A stretch of DNA of 64,000 bases from Paraburkholderia rhynchosiae (GTDB lineage Bacteria > Pseudomonadota > Gammaproteobacteria > Burkholderiales > Burkholderiaceae), in contig NZ_PNXY01000008.1 in assembly GCF_002879865.1 (NCBI RefSeq), positions 124,001 through 188,000 on the forward strand, read 5' to 3'. Made by a program: the position numbers and the translations under genes. A model generated the notes under the pieces. That model worked only from the letters and a program-made list of their open reading frames with translations, was not told the DNA's origin and did no database searches. This document shows positions 26,818 through 36,177 of the stretch, in pieces. How positions within the stretch are numbered: position 1 is the stretch's first letter; the number at the start of each line of letters is the position of its first letter.

Positions 26818-26866
26818 CAAAGCCCGGGTGAGTCGTAAAAGCGATCACAGGATGGAAACAATTCAA

Positions 26867-26893
26867 TATACCCGCGGACCGCAGAGCCGTATA
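26867..26893. promoter_or_regulatory. Possible LysR-type binding site
   Basis: TATAC (26867-26871) and GTATA (26889-26893) form an inverted repeat with a 17-bp spacer in the 134-bp divergent region. Short arms make this tentative. Confidence 0.3.
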
Positions 26894-26951
26894 GTCGGCG
26901 GCAGAGACATTCCGATCGCCCCGCCCTATTACTTTTAAAAGCGCCTACATC

Positions 26952-27884
26952 ATGACTCGAACCATCAATGCCGCTGCATTGCGCGGCGTGTTCCCCGTTG
27001 CGCCCACCATTTTCGACGATGCGGGTCAGCTCGACCTCGAAGGCCAGAAGCGCTGCATCGACTTCATGATCGACGCGGGCTCGAACGGTCTGTGCATTCT
27101 GGCGAACTTCTCCGAACAGTTCGCCCTCTCCGATGAAGAGCGAAATACGCTGATGCACGTCGTGCTCGATCATGTCGCGGGCCGTGTGCCCGTAATCGTC
27201 ACGACCACGCATTTCAGTTCGTATCAATGCGCGGACCGCAGCCGCCGCGCGCAAGCGGCGGGCGCCGCGATGGTCATGGTCATGCCGCCGTATCACGGCG
27301 CGACGATCCGCGTCGGCGAACGCGGCATTCACGAGTTTTATCGCACCGTGTCCGACGCAATCGACATTCCGATCATGATTCAGGACGCGCCGGTCAGCGG
27401 CACGCCGTTGTCCGCGCCGTTCCTCGCGCGCATGGCTCGCGAGATCGAGCACGTGTCGTACTTCAAGATCGAAGTGCCGCAAGCGGCGAACAAGCTGCGC
27501 GAGTTGATCGAGCTCGGCGGCGATGCAATCGTGGGGCCGTGGGACGGCGAAGAAGCCATTACACTGATGGCCGATCTCGATGCAGGCGCAACGGGTTCGA
27601 TGACGGGCGGCGGTTATGCCGACGGCATCCGCCTGATCGTCGACGCTTATGCGGCCGGCGACACCGAAGCCGCCGCCGCTCACTATCAGCAGTGGCTGCC
27701 GCTGATCAACTACGAAAACCGCCAGGGTGGCCTTGCATCGTGCAAGGCGTTGATGAAGGAAGGCGGCGTGATTCGCTCCGACGCGGTACGCCATCCGTTG
27801 CCGGCAATGCATCCGGCCACGCGTGAAGGATTGCTGAAAGTCGCGCGACGGCTCGATCCGCTGGTGCTGCGCTGGGCGCAATAG
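26952..27884 (+). CDS. DapA-family aldolase/dehydratase (possibly sugar-acid dehydratase)
   Basis: 310 aa TIM barrel of the dihydrodipicolinate synthase superfamily. The Schiff-base lysine is Lys172 in YFKIEVPQ. The tyrosine normally found in the IYNNP motif is absent; the equivalent reads IPIMIQDAPVSG. It is therefore not a true DapA. The divergent GbpR-like regulator and general family size suggest 2-keto-3-deoxy sugar-acid chemistry (for example a 2-keto-3-deoxy-arabonate dehydratase), but this is inference. Confidence 0.75.
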   Translation: MTRTINAAALRGVFPVAPTIFDDAGQLDLEGQKRCIDFMIDAGSNGLCILANFSEQFALSDEERNTLMHVVLDHVAGRVPVIVTTTHFSSYQCADRSRRAQAAGAAMVMVMPPYHGATIRVGERGIHEFYRTVSDAIDIPIMIQDAPVSGTPLSAPFLARMAREIEHVSYFKIEVPQAANKLRELIELGGDAIVGPWDGEEAITLMADLDAGATGSMTGGGYADGIRLIVDAYAAGDTEAAAAHYQQWLPLINYENRQGGLASCKALMKEGGVIRSDAVRHPLPAMHPATREGLLKVARRLDPLVLRWAQ

Positions 27885-27961
27885 AACGGATAGAGGGCGA
27901 TAGAAGGCGGCAGGCGCGCGCGACTGGACGCGGGCAAGCGATTCCCGCTACGCTAGCCGGT

Positions 27962-29251
27962 ATGCAAAGCTTTTACGAAGCCACCGTCACCCGCCCGTCT
28001 ACTTACGCGCCGCTCGCCGGGCGGCGCAGTGTCGAGGTGTGCATCATCGGCGGCGGGCTTGCTGGGTTATCGACGGCGCTGGGGCTCGCTGAGCGCGGCG
28101 TGACTGATGTCGCCGTGCTCGAAGCGCGGCAAGTCGGCTTCGGCGCGTCTGGTCGCAACGGCGGCTTCGTGTTCGGCGGCTACAGTCTCGATTGCGCCGA
28201 TCTACTGAAAACGCTCGGCGCGGCTCGCGCGCGCGAGTTGTACACGCTCACCACCGACGCCGTTGATCTGATGCGCGCCCGCATCTCGCGCTACGGGATA
28301 GATTGCGACGCGATCGACGCCGGCGTCATCCTCGCGAACTGGTTCGACGAACCCGCGCTGCTCGACGCACAGCGGCGTTTGATGCGGGATTCATTTGGCG
28401 TGGACTGGGAACCTGTGACGGCCGAACAACTGGCATCGCAATTGAAGACGCGCCGTTATCACGGCGGCCTGTTCGAGCGCAACGCGTTTCACTTTCACCC
28501 GCTGAAATACGTGCTTGGCGTCGCCGATGCAGCGGCCAGCGCGGGCGTGCAGATTTACGAGCAGTCGCCGGTCGTGAATCTGCAGCGCGACGGCGCGGGC
28601 TTCGTCGTGCACACGCCGCAAGGCGCCATCGACGCGCGACACGTCGTGATGGCGGGCGGCGGGTATACGCGCAATGTCTACGCGAAAGTGGAGCGCGCGG
28701 TGCTGCCCATCGCCACCTATGTCATGGCGACCGAGCCGCTCGGCGAGCGTCTGCAAGACGCGATCGACACGCGCGCGGCCGTCTACGATACCCGCTTCGC
28801 ATTCGACTACTATCGCCCGCTGCCCGACACACGGATTCTGTGGGGCGGACGCATCTCGGTGCGCGATCGCGCGCCGGAGGTCATCGCGCGACTGTTGCGG
28901 CGCGATCTGCTGAAGGTCTATCCGCAATTGCACGACGTGCGTGTCGACTACGCGTGGGGCGGTCTGATGAGTTACGCGCGGCACAAGATGCCGCAAATCG
29001 GGCGCAGTGCGGACGGCGTGTGGCACGCGGTCGGCTTCGGCGGACACGGCATGGCGCCGACCACGATGTCCGGCGAACTGCTGGCCGCCGCGATCACAGG
29101 CGAGCGTCCGGTGCCCACAGCATTCGCCGCCTTCGGCCTGACACCCGCGTACGGGGCGCTCGGCCTCGTCGCCGCTCAGTTGACCTACACCGCGATGCAA
29201 GCGCGCGACGTATTCGCCGCGCGCCGCCGGCGACCTCGCGGCTCCGTTTGA
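27962..29251 (+). CDS. FAD-dependent amine/amino-acid oxidoreductase (DAO family)
   Basis: 429 aa. The dinucleotide-binding loop is VEVCIIGGGLAGLSTALGLA (about 24-43), followed by FGASGRNGGFVFGG, the motif of gamma-glutamylputrescine oxidase-like and glycine-oxidase-like enzymes. YAWGGLMSYARHKMPQIGR and GFGGHGMAPTTMSGELLAAA are the C-terminal FAD contacts. The C-terminus is Arg-rich. The substrate is a secondary or primary amine not predictable here. It starts 77 bp after the DapA-family gene and may be co-transcribed. Confidence 0.83.
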   Translation: MQSFYEATVTRPSTYAPLAGRRSVEVCIIGGGLAGLSTALGLAERGVTDVAVLEARQVGFGASGRNGGFVFGGYSLDCADLLKTLGAARARELYTLTTDAVDLMRARISRYGIDCDAIDAGVILANWFDEPALLDAQRRLMRDSFGVDWEPVTAEQLASQLKTRRYHGGLFERNAFHFHPLKYVLGVADAAASAGVQIYEQSPVVNLQRDGAGFVVHTPQGAIDARHVVMAGGGYTRNVYAKVERAVLPIATYVMATEPLGERLQDAIDTRAAVYDTRFAFDYYRPLPDTRILWGGRISVRDRAPEVIARLLRRDLLKVYPQLHDVRVDYAWGGLMSYARHKMPQIGRSADGVWHAVGFGGHGMAPTTMSGELLAAAITGERPVPTAFAAFGLTPAYGALGLVAAQLTYTAMQARDVFAARRRRPRGSV

Positions 29252-29425
29252 AAGCACCTGATGCAACCGGATGAGGCGGGCCGGCGTTCGAGGCGGCCGG
29301 CCAGGACATGCCCCGCTCGATACGCCGCCAATTCACTACGGCAAGCGGCCCTTTGCGCGCAAAACCCGCGCCAGAGGCCGTTTTCGCCATGCTAGAATGC
29401 GCGGTCACTGCCGCTCGAATACACA

Positions 29426-30136
29426 ATGAAAAAGGGAAGCAAGGCCGCCGAGCCCGATACCAACGGCATCCCGTCCGACGCACCGCGCAAGGACGCCCGA
29501 CGTAGCGACGCTCGACGCAAGTACGATCCCGAACAGACGAAGCGCAATATCCTCGACGTCGCGACCCAGGAGTTCTCCGCGATGGGTCTGACGGGCGCGC
29601 GCGTCGACGCTATTGCGGAGCGCACCAACACCACCAAGCGCATGCTGTACTACTACTTCGGCAGCAAGGAAGGGTTGTACCAGGCGGTGCTCGAAAAGGT
29701 GTATGGCGACATTCGCGCGCTCGAACAGGATCTGCATGTCAGCGAACTCGATCCGATCGAGGGCATGCGCGCGCTAGTCGAATTCACGTTCGACTATCAC
29801 GACCGCCAGCGCGATTTCGTGCGCCTCGTGACGATCGAAAACATCAACGGTGCGAAATACGTCGAGCAGGTCAAAAGCTTCAAAGGCCGCAACGTGACCG
29901 TCATTCATACGATCGAAGATCTGCTGGCACGCGGTATCGCGGCCGGCAAGTTTCGCAGTGACGTGGACGCAATCGACCTCCATCTGCTGATCAGCTCGTT
30001 GTGCTTTCATCGCGTGGGTAATCGTCATACGTTCGGCACCGCGTTTGGACGCGACCCGTCGCATCCGAGACTGCGAGCGCGTCATCGCGCGATGATCGTG
30101 GACGCCGTGCTGCGTTTCGTGCGCAAGGAAGACTGA
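29426..30136 (+). CDS. TetR-family regulator
   Basis: 236 aa. A basic, disordered N-terminus (about 1-35) precedes the TetR helix-turn-helix (about 36-85), TGARVDAIAERTNTTKRMLYYYF, and a helical ligand domain (about 90-230). It converges with the quinate/shikimate operon, separated by a strong terminator. In related bacteria such a regulator commonly accompanies quinate/protocatechuate genes, so control of that cluster is a reasonable inference. No effector is evident. Confidence 0.85.
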   Translation: MKKGSKAAEPDTNGIPSDAPRKDARRSDARRKYDPEQTKRNILDVATQEFSAMGLTGARVDAIAERTNTTKRMLYYYFGSKEGLYQAVLEKVYGDIRALEQDLHVSELDPIEGMRALVEFTFDYHDRQRDFVRLVTIENINGAKYVEQVKSFKGRNVTVIHTIEDLLARGIAAGKFRSDVDAIDLHLLISSLCFHRVGNRHTFGTAFGRDPSHPRLRARHRAMIVDAVLRFVRKED

Positions 30137-30160
30137 CCATCGGCTTGCGGTCCGAAATGT

Positions 30161-30196
30161 AAAACGGGACGTGGCCTGCGCCACGTCCCGTTTTTT
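30161..30196. terminator. Bidirectional intrinsic terminator
   Basis: CGGGACGTGGC (30165-30175) pairs perfectly with GCCACGTCCCG (30180-30190) over a 4-nt loop. AAAA precedes and TTTTTT follows, so it terminates both the TetR gene and the convergent MFS operon. Confidence 0.9.
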
Positions 30197-30221
30197 ACGC
30201 ACTCAGGTTACACCCGGCTGT

Positions 30222-31583
30222 TCAATCCACCAGCACGATCCGCTTGATGTCGCCGACGATAAAGATGTAAGACAGCGCGCCGATCAATGCGATCACGCCG
30301 ATGAACACCAGCGCGCCGACAAACGACCCGGTCGCGGCGACGATGAAGCCGACCACCAGCGGCGTCACGATACCGGCCAGATTCGCGGCAAAGTTGAAGA
30401 TGCCGCCGGTCACGCCGAGCAGCCCTTCGGGCGCGATATCCGATACCAACGTCCAGCCCAGCGCAGCCATGCCTTGCGCGAAAAACGCCACTGACAGAAT
30501 CGCGATCACCGCCACGTTGCTCTGCACGTAGTTCGCGAGAATGATCGTCGACGCGAGCAACAGGCCTGCGATGATCGGCAACTTGCGCGCAACGTTCGGC
30601 GACTTGCCGCGACGCAAAAGCCAGTCGGAGAAGAGTCCGCCGAACATTACGCCGATCGACGCCGCGATGAACGGCATGATCGCGAAGAAGCCGATCTTCA
30701 GCCAACCCATGTGGCGTTCAGTCGCCAGATACGTCGGAAACCACGTGAGGAAGAACACGAGCGTCGAGTTGCCCGCGAACTGGCCGAGACAGATGCCGGT
30801 CAATTGACGATGCTTGAGCAGACGGCCAATGGTGCGCCATTCGAAGCCGCTCTTCGCCGGTGCCGCAGCAGCACTGGTGTCCTTGTGCCGCTGCGTGAGA
30901 CCGCCGCCCGCTTCGATATAGTCCAGTTCGGCCTGATTCGCCGACGGATGATCGCGCGGTTCGCGATACAGCAACCACCAGATGCCGCCGAACACGATGC
31001 CCACGCCCCCAACCGCATAGAAGAGCGAACGCCAGCCGAACGCGCCCATCAGCATGAACAGGAACGGGCTGAAAAACGCGAGGCCGATATATTCGCCGAC
31101 GGTGTAGGTGCCCGTCGCCATCGCGCGTTCGCTCTGCGGGAACCATGTCGCGACTACGCGGCTATTGGTCGGAAAACACGGCGCTTCGGAGACGCCGAGG
31201 CCCAGGCGGAACACGAACAGCCCGGCGATGCCGTGCACGAGTCCTTGCGCGAGCGTGCACAAGGACCAGAAGCTCATCGACAGGAAATAGGTCAGCTTGC
31301 TGCCGAAACGGTCGAGGAATAGCCCGCCCGGAATCTGCGAAGCGACATAGCTCCACGAGAACACCGAGAACAGCAGACCCATCATCGCGGCGTTGATGCC
31401 GAGTTCCTTGGTCAGTTGCGGCGCGGCAATGCCGAGCACGGTACGGTCCAGGTAATTGATCATCGTGCCGACGGCAAGCAGCCCGAGTATCTGATAACGG
31501 GCGTTCGAGCGGCGCGCGCTGCTCGCGGTCGCGCCGGCCTGACGCGTGGTGTCGGCCGGAGTGGATTGAATCGGTTGCGGCAT
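30222..31583 (-). CDS. MFS transporter, probable quinate/shikimate uptake
   Basis: 453 aa, 12 transmembrane helices of the anion:cation symporter (ACS) type. It has NYLDRTVLGIAAPQLTKELG after helix 1 and the loop 2-3 motif QIPGGLFLDRFGSK. Its clustering with a shikimate/quinate dehydrogenase, dehydroquinase and QuiC indicates uptake of quinate, shikimate or a related acid. AGGAG precedes the ATG. It is the last gene of the aroQ-dehydrogenase-MFS operon. Confidence 0.85.
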   Translation of the reverse strand: MPQPIQSTPADTTRQAGATASSARRSNARYQILGLLAVGTMINYLDRTVLGIAAPQLTKELGINAAMMGLLFSVFSWSYVASQIPGGLFLDRFGSKLTYFLSMSFWSLCTLAQGLVHGIAGLFVFRLGLGVSEAPCFPTNSRVVATWFPQSERAMATGTYTVGEYIGLAFFSPFLFMLMGAFGWRSLFYAVGGVGIVFGGIWWLLYREPRDHPSANQAELDYIEAGGGLTQRHKDTSAAAAPAKSGFEWRTIGRLLKHRQLTGICLGQFAGNSTLVFFLTWFPTYLATERHMGWLKIGFFAIMPFIAASIGVMFGGLFSDWLLRRGKSPNVARKLPIIAGLLLASTIILANYVQSNVAVIAILSVAFFAQGMAALGWTLVSDIAPEGLLGVTGGIFNFAANLAGIVTPLVVGFIVAATGSFVGALVFIGVIALIGALSYIFIVGDIKRIVLVD

Positions 31584-31642
31584 ATCGTTGTAGTCTCCTC
31601 TGACTGGTCATGTATCCGTCGTGTACGGGCGTGCGCTACCGG

Positions 31643-32545
31643 TTAGCGTTCCAACAAGGACTGGAAATGGGCGTAGACCCGTTCGGCATCGGGCTCGAGT
31701 CCAGTGAAAATGCGCATCGCGTCGACCGCCTGGTACACTGCCATGCCGCCGCCGCTCAGTGTGCGGCAGCCGAGCGCTTCGGCCGCCTGCAACAACGCAG
31801 TGCGGATCGGGAAATAGACGATGTCGGCCACCCACAGATCGCGGTGCAGCAATTCGGCGGGCAATGGCAGACCCGGCAGTTTCGCCATGCCGGTCGGCGT
31901 CGCGTGAATCAGGCCGTTCGCGACGGCGAGCGTGTCGCCAAGCGACGTGCCGGCAGTGACCGTGCGGTCGGTGAAGCGCTTCTGCAATTCCGCGGCGAGC
32001 GATGCGGCGCGCGCGGCGTCCACGTCGAACAGCGTGAGCGTTTGCGCGCCCATCGCGAGCGCGGCATGCGCGACGGCCGCGCCTGCGCCGCCCGCGCCCA
32101 GTTGCACGACGCGTTCGAGCGACGCATCCGGCAAGCCGCGTTGGAAAGCGCGCGCGAAGCCGGACCAGTCCGTGTTGTGACCGATGCGTTTGCCGTCCTC
32201 GAACAGCACCGTGTTGACCGCACCGAGCGCGCGGGCATCGTCGGACAATTCGTCGAGCAGCGCAATGACCGCCTGCTTGCACGGATACGTAATGTTCAAA
32301 CCATTGAAACCCATGCGCTCGGCGGCGATGAGCAGCTCGGGCAGCGCCGTGATGTCCAGCTTCAACGCTTCAAGATCGATGCGTCGGTACACGTAATGCA
32401 GGCCGAGCTTGCTGCCCTCCTCCTCGTGCATCGCGGGACTCAGCGAGCCGCCGATGCCCGAGCCGATCAGACCGACCAGATACGAATTCGCGCTCGCCTG
32501 AGCGTTCGTTTGTGCAGTTGTTTGCACATTCATTGGCGTGCTCAT
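31643..32545 (-). CDS. Shikimate/quinate 5-dehydrogenase (AroE paralogue)
   Basis: 300 aa. The substrate domain has [20 protein letters not shown] (Ser-x-Ser binding shikimate carboxylate) and the catalytic lysine in [13 protein letters not shown], with Asp in HNTDWSGF. The nucleotide loop is [14 protein letters not shown]. An N-terminal 18-residue Thr/Gln/Ala-rich tail is unusual. The catabolic context suggests oxidation of quinate/shikimate to the 3-dehydro acid, not biosynthesis. Its ATG overlaps the aroQ stop (ATGA). Confidence 0.9.
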   Translation of the reverse strand: MSTPMNVQTTAQTNAQASANSYLVGLIGSGIGGSLSPAMHEEEGSKLGLHYVYRRIDLEALKLDITALPELLIAAERMGFNGLNITYPCKQAVIALLDELSDDARALGAVNTVLFEDGKRIGHNTDWSGFARAFQRGLPDASLERVVQLGAGGAGAAVAHAALAMGAQTLTLFDVDAARAASLAAELQKRFTDRTVTAGTSLGDTLAVANGLIHATPTGMAKLPGLPLPAELLHRDLWVADIVYFPIRTALLQAAEALGCRTLSGGGMAVYQAVDAMRIFTGLEPDAERVYAHFQSLLER

Positions 32546-32997
32546 TTCGCCGCCCTATTCTTAAGGATGGTGGCCATCCGCTCCAGAGCGAGCACATAAC
32601 CCTGCGTGCCGCAGCCGACGATGATCGCATCCGCCACCGCCGACACATACGAGTGATGCCGGAACGCTTCACGGCGATGCACGTTTGAAATATGTACTTC
32701 GATGACGGGCTTCTCGATCGCGGTGAGTGCGTCGGCGATCGCAACGGACGTATGCGTGTACGCGGCCGGATTGATGACGATGCCGTCGACCTTCAGGCGC
32801 GCCGCATGAAGCCAGTCGATCAGTTGATGCTCGGCGTTCGACTGACAGAACTCAATCGACAGGTCGAGGCGCTCGCCCGCATCGCGGCAAAGTTTCGCGA
32901 CGTCGTCGAGTGTTTCCGAGCCGTAAATGGCCGGCTCGCGTGTACCGAGCAGGTTGAGATTCGGTCCGTTGAGGACCAGTACTGATGCAAAGCTCAT
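32542..32997 (-). CDS. aroQ: Type II 3-dehydroquinate dehydratase
   Basis: 151 aa, typical length. It begins [20 protein letters not shown], which includes the flexible lid with catalytic Arg and Tyr. The catalytic His and substrate loop are in [17 protein letters not shown]. It converts 3-dehydroquinate to 3-dehydroshikimate, here feeding QuiC. TGGAG precedes the ATG. It is the first gene of the minus-strand operon and divergent from quiC. Confidence 0.95.
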   Translation of the reverse strand: MSFASVLVLNGPNLNLLGTREPAIYGSETLDDVAKLCRDAGERLDLSIEFCQSNAEHQLIDWLHAARLKVDGIVINPAAYTHTSVAIADALTAIEKPVIEVHISNVHRREAFRHHSYVSAVADAIIVGCGTQGYVLALERMATILKNRAAK

Positions 32998-33310
32998 GAC
33001 ATCGTCTCCAGCTAGATGAAACAGGAAGCTGACTGCAACAGGCGCAGTCGCTTCTCAACGTATGACGAAGTGTGCGCGCTTCGGCCGCATCCGTCATTCG
33101 GGGTTTATACGAATTTGTACCATCTAGTTAGTTTGTATAGACTGGCGAAAATCACGCTTAGGGTGGGACAGTCTGGCCCGTTGCTTGCAGCATAAGTAAC
33201 GAACTAGCCCATTTTGCGCATTGCAGCATGGCTGCGGCGAAGGATGCAGACCAGGCGCCGCCGCGCGCATTTCCCCGACTGCCGTCCGACTGTTTTCGCA
33301 GGAGTTGTTC
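32998..33310. other. Divergent aroQ/quiC promoter region
   Basis: 313 bp without a gene. An AT-rich core at 33101-33145 stands out from GC-rich flanks and contains the inverted repeat listed separately. The quiC-proximal 150 bp is GC-rich leader ending in AGGAGTTGTTC before the ATG. Confidence 0.5.
33106..33139. promoter_or_regulatory. Operator-like inverted repeat for aroQ/quiC
   Basis: TATACGAA (33106-33113) and TTTGTATA (33132-33139) are 8-bp arms with one mismatch and an 18-bp spacer. A TTTGTA/TATAGA pair 16 bp apart in the same stretch could be the quiC promoter. The nearby TetR regulator is a candidate ligand. Confidence 0.4.
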
Positions 33311-35194
33311 ATGCAACGTTCGATTGCCACCGTGTCCATCAGCGGCACCCTCGTAGAAAAACTGACCGCGATCCAGGCGGCCGGCTTCGACGGCGTCGAG
33401 ATCTTCGAGAACGACCTGCTGTATTTCGACGGCTCGCCCGCCGACGTGCGGCGCATCGCCGACGATCTGGGCCTGAAAATCATGCTGTTCCAGCCGTTCC
33501 GCGATTTCGACGGCGTAAGTCCGGAGCGTCTCGCGCGTAATCTGGACCGCGCCAAGCGCAAGTTCGACGTGATGCACGAACTGGGCACGGATCGCATTCT
33601 GGTTTGCAGCAACGTGTCGCCGGATACCATCGGCGACGATTCGCTGATGATCGACCAGCTCGGCGCCCTGGCGCGCGCGGCCCAGGCGGCCGGCGTAACT
33701 GCCGGTTATGAAGCGCTCGCGTGGGGCAAGCACGTCAAGACGTACCGGCACGCGTGGAAGCTCGTGAACGCGGTGAATCATCCGAATCTGGGGCTCGTGC
33801 TCGACAGCTTTCATACGCTGTCGCTCGACGATACGGTCGACGCAATCGCCGACATTCCCGGCGAGCGCATCGCTTTCGTGCAGATCGCCGACGCGCCGAA
33901 GCTTGCGATGGACGTCCTCGAATGGAGCCGCCATTACCGCTGCTTTCCGGGCCAGGGCGACTTCGACGTGGCGAACTTCACCGCGCAAGTCGTGAAATCG
34001 GGCTACAAGGGCCCGCTTTCGCTGGAAATTTTCAACGACGGCTTTCGCGCCGCGCCCACCACGATTACCGCCGCGGACGGCCATCGCTCGCTGCTGTTCC
34101 TCGAAGAACAGGCGCGTGCGTTGCTCGAAGCCGCACGGCAACCGGTCGGCGCGTTGTACGAGTCGCCCGCTGCGCCCGCGCACGTCGGCTATCAGTTCCT
34201 GGAATTCGCGGTGGATCACACCACGCGCGCACATCTGGCCGACTGGCTCGGCAAGCTGCGCTTTCGCCAGGCGGGCCGGCATCGTTCGAAAGAGGTGACG
34301 CTTTATCAGCATGGAGCGGCGTCCATCGTGCTGAACGCCGAGCCGGATTCGTTCGCCAATGCGTTTTTTCAGCAGCATGGCTTGTCGCTGTGTGCATCGG
34401 CGTTTCGCGTGGACAACGCCAGCCTGGCGTTCGAGCGCGCGGCCGGTTTCGGCTATGCGCCGTTCTCGGGCCAGATCGGCCCGAACGAACGCGTACTGCC
34501 CGCCGTGCAGGCGCCGGACGGCAGCCTGAATTATTTCGTCGACGAAACGCCGGATCAGCCCACCTTGTTCGAGGCCGATTTCATTCTCACCGACGTCAAC
34601 GGCCCGGCGGAAGTAGGACCGCTCAGCCGCATCGATCACGTGTGCCTCGCGGTGCCGGCCAATTCGCTGGACACGTGGGTGCTGTTTCTGCGGACGGCCT
34701 TCGGCTTTCAGGCCGAACCCGGCGTGCTCGTGCCCCACCCCTATGGGCTCGTGCGCAGCCGTGCGCTGCGCAGCCGCGACGGTTCCGTGCGAGTCGTGCT
34801 GAACGCCTCGGTGGATCACCATACGGCGGTGGCCGAGGCGCTGCATACCTATCGCGGCTCGGGCCTGAATCACGTTGCGTTCAGCACGAGCGACATCTTC
34901 AGCGCGATTCCCGAATTCGTCGCCGATGGCTTGCCGGTGCTGCGCATCCCGCGCAATTACTACGACGATCTCGCCGCCCGCTACGCGTTGCCGGACGACA
35001 TGCTCGAAGCGCTGCGCGAGCACAACATCCTGTATGACCGCGACGAACGCGGCGGCGAATTCTTCCACGCGTACACGGAACAGCTCGATCAGCGCTTTTT
35101 CATGGAGATCGTCGAGCGGCGCGGCGGCTATGACGGCTACGGCGCCGGCAATGCGGCGGTGCGGCTCGCGGCGCAAGCGCAGCGGCGCAAATAG
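33311..35194 (+). CDS. quiC: 3-dehydroshikimate dehydratase fused to an HPPD-like dioxygenase fold
   Basis: 627 aa. The N-terminal sugar-isomerase-like TIM barrel (about 1-280) carries the divalent-metal ligands Glu134 (AGYEALAWG), Asp165 (LVLDSFHT), Gln191 (FVQIADAP) and Glu239 (LSLEIFND). These are the same positions as in characterised QuiC enzymes. The C-terminal half (about 295-610) is a hydroxyphenylpyruvate-dioxygenase-like vicinal-oxygen-chelate domain (SRIDHVCLAVPANSLDTWVL; HVAFSTSDIF). It produces protocatechuate from dehydroshikimate. AGGAG precedes the ATG. Confidence 0.92.
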   Translation: MQRSIATVSISGTLVEKLTAIQAAGFDGVEIFENDLLYFDGSPADVRRIADDLGLKIMLFQPFRDFDGVSPERLARNLDRAKRKFDVMHELGTDRILVCSNVSPDTIGDDSLMIDQLGALARAAQAAGVTAGYEALAWGKHVKTYRHAWKLVNAVNHPNLGLVLDSFHTLSLDDTVDAIADIPGERIAFVQIADAPKLAMDVLEWSRHYRCFPGQGDFDVANFTAQVVKSGYKGPLSLEIFNDGFRAAPTTITAADGHRSLLFLEEQARALLEAARQPVGALYESPAAPAHVGYQFLEFAVDHTTRAHLADWLGKLRFRQAGRHRSKEVTLYQHGAASIVLNAEPDSFANAFFQQHGLSLCASAFRVDNASLAFERAAGFGYAPFSGQIGPNERVLPAVQAPDGSLNYFVDETPDQPTLFEADFILTDVNGPAEVGPLSRIDHVCLAVPANSLDTWVLFLRTAFGFQAEPGVLVPHPYGLVRSRALRSRDGSVRVVLNASVDHHTAVAEALHTYRGSGLNHVAFSTSDIFSAIPEFVADGLPVLRIPRNYYDDLAARYALPDDMLEALREHNILYDRDERGGEFFHAYTEQLDQRFFMEIVERRGGYDGYGAGNAAVRLAAQAQRRK

Positions 35195-35292
35195 ACCGCG
35201 CTCCGGCGTGTGTCGCGCTGACCACGGACCCGGATCGACGCCGGCTCGGGCACGCGCCGTGCGGCATCGGCTGGGTGCGGCCCTCGCCCCGA

Positions 35293-35298
35293 TATAAT
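35293..35298 (+). promoter_or_regulatory. Consensus -10 box before the lipoprotein gene
   Basis: A perfect TATAAT lies 115 bp upstream of the lipoprotein ATG. No good -35 is visible at 16-18 bp, so an activator or extended contacts may be needed. Confidence 0.45.
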
Positions 35299-35412
35299 GG
35301 CGCCTTGATTCGCGGTCCGCGGCTGCAATTGCGGCTGCATTTGGGGTATGTCGCGCTGGGCCGAGGGCGGCCTCCGCAGCCACCGGCGGCCGAACGAAAC
35401 GCCAGGAGAGAT

Positions 35413-35745
35413 ATGAAGAAGTTTGCCGTAGTCCTGTCAGTTCCCCTGCTTCTCAGCGCTTGCGCCTACTTTCAGAAGGATCCGGATGCCGGCGAGCCGG
35501 TCACGGACACCACCACGCAGCGCTCGGTCAACGACGTCGTCGCCTGCCTGACGCAACTGGCCTCGAACCACAATGCCGCATTCAAATCCACGTCGATCCC
35601 CCAAGGTCAGATGCTGGACTTCGGCGATTCGAACATCGTCAAGGTGCGCAGCGACAACGGCGCGACGACTTACCGTTTCTATGCGGGCAAGCGCCATGTG
35701 AATACGCTGTGGATCGAAACAGCCGGGAAAACCTGCGCGCCGTAA
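35413..35745 (+). CDS. Small lipoprotein of unknown function
   Basis: 110 aa. A lipoprotein signal ends in LLSAC with lipidated Cys17. Asp at mature +2 is absent (Ala), so outer-membrane sorting is likely. The mature part is about 94 residues with QRSVNDVVACLTQLASNHNA and a beta-rich C-terminus ending TAGKTCAP; the two further cysteines (mature part) could form a disulfide. AGGAGAG precedes the ATG. No family recognised. Confidence 0.75.
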   Translation: MKKFAVVLSVPLLLSACAYFQKDPDAGEPVTDTTTQRSVNDVVACLTQLASNHNAAFKSTSIPQGQMLDFGDSNIVKVRSDNGATTYRFYAGKRHVNTLWIETAGKTCAP

Positions 35746-35909
35746 GCAGGAGTCACGGTCGGCCAGGCGAAAAACGCCATCGCTAAGGGTTGGTAAGGCA
35801 AGCGGGTGCCATCTTCGTGTCACGGTGTTACAGGACAATGGTTCTTAAGAATCGTTTAAGACTTCGTCCGCATGATCCTTCGGACACTATCCCGCACAAG
35901 GTGCGCACC

Positions 35910-36170
35910 ATGAACCAGCCCGAAGACAATACCAACGACACACCCGCGCCGGCCAGGCGGCCGACCATTTTGCGCCGCTTGCTGAGCCATCACGAACTGG
36001 CGACGTTGCTGCTGTTATTGCACGCGCCGATCGACGCATCCGCGAAACCCGAAATTCCGCAACTCCACGAAGCCGGCCTGATCGAAACCGTTTCGAGCGA
36101 AGCAGGTGGTTCGCGCATCCGCTTGACGCCTGAAGGCAATGCCGTGCTACGCGGACTCGGCGTGAAGTAA
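35910..36170 (+). CDS. Small winged-helix-like protein
   Basis: 86 aa. A Pro/Asn-rich N-terminus (about 1-22) is followed by a probable winged helix: LLSHHELATLLLLLHAPIDA, then IPQLHEAGLIETVSSEAGGS and the wing/strand RIRLTPEGNAVLRGLG. The C-terminal part looks like the MarR/PadR wing. AAGGTG lies upstream of the ATG; an in-frame ATG 24 codons upstream lacks a ribosome site. Target unknown. It converges with the GIY-YIG-like gene, 7 bp between stops. Confidence 0.6.
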   Translation: MNQPEDNTNDTPAPARRPTILRRLLSHHELATLLLLLHAPIDASAKPEIPQLHEAGLIETVSSEAGGSRIRLTPEGNAVLRGLGVK

Positions 36171-36177
36171 CGGGCGC

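Noticed and set aside
33158..35383. 741-codon open frame on the minus strand
   Set aside because: It lies entirely opposite quiC, whose catalytic residues are all intact; long antisense frames are common in GC-rich codon-biased DNA.
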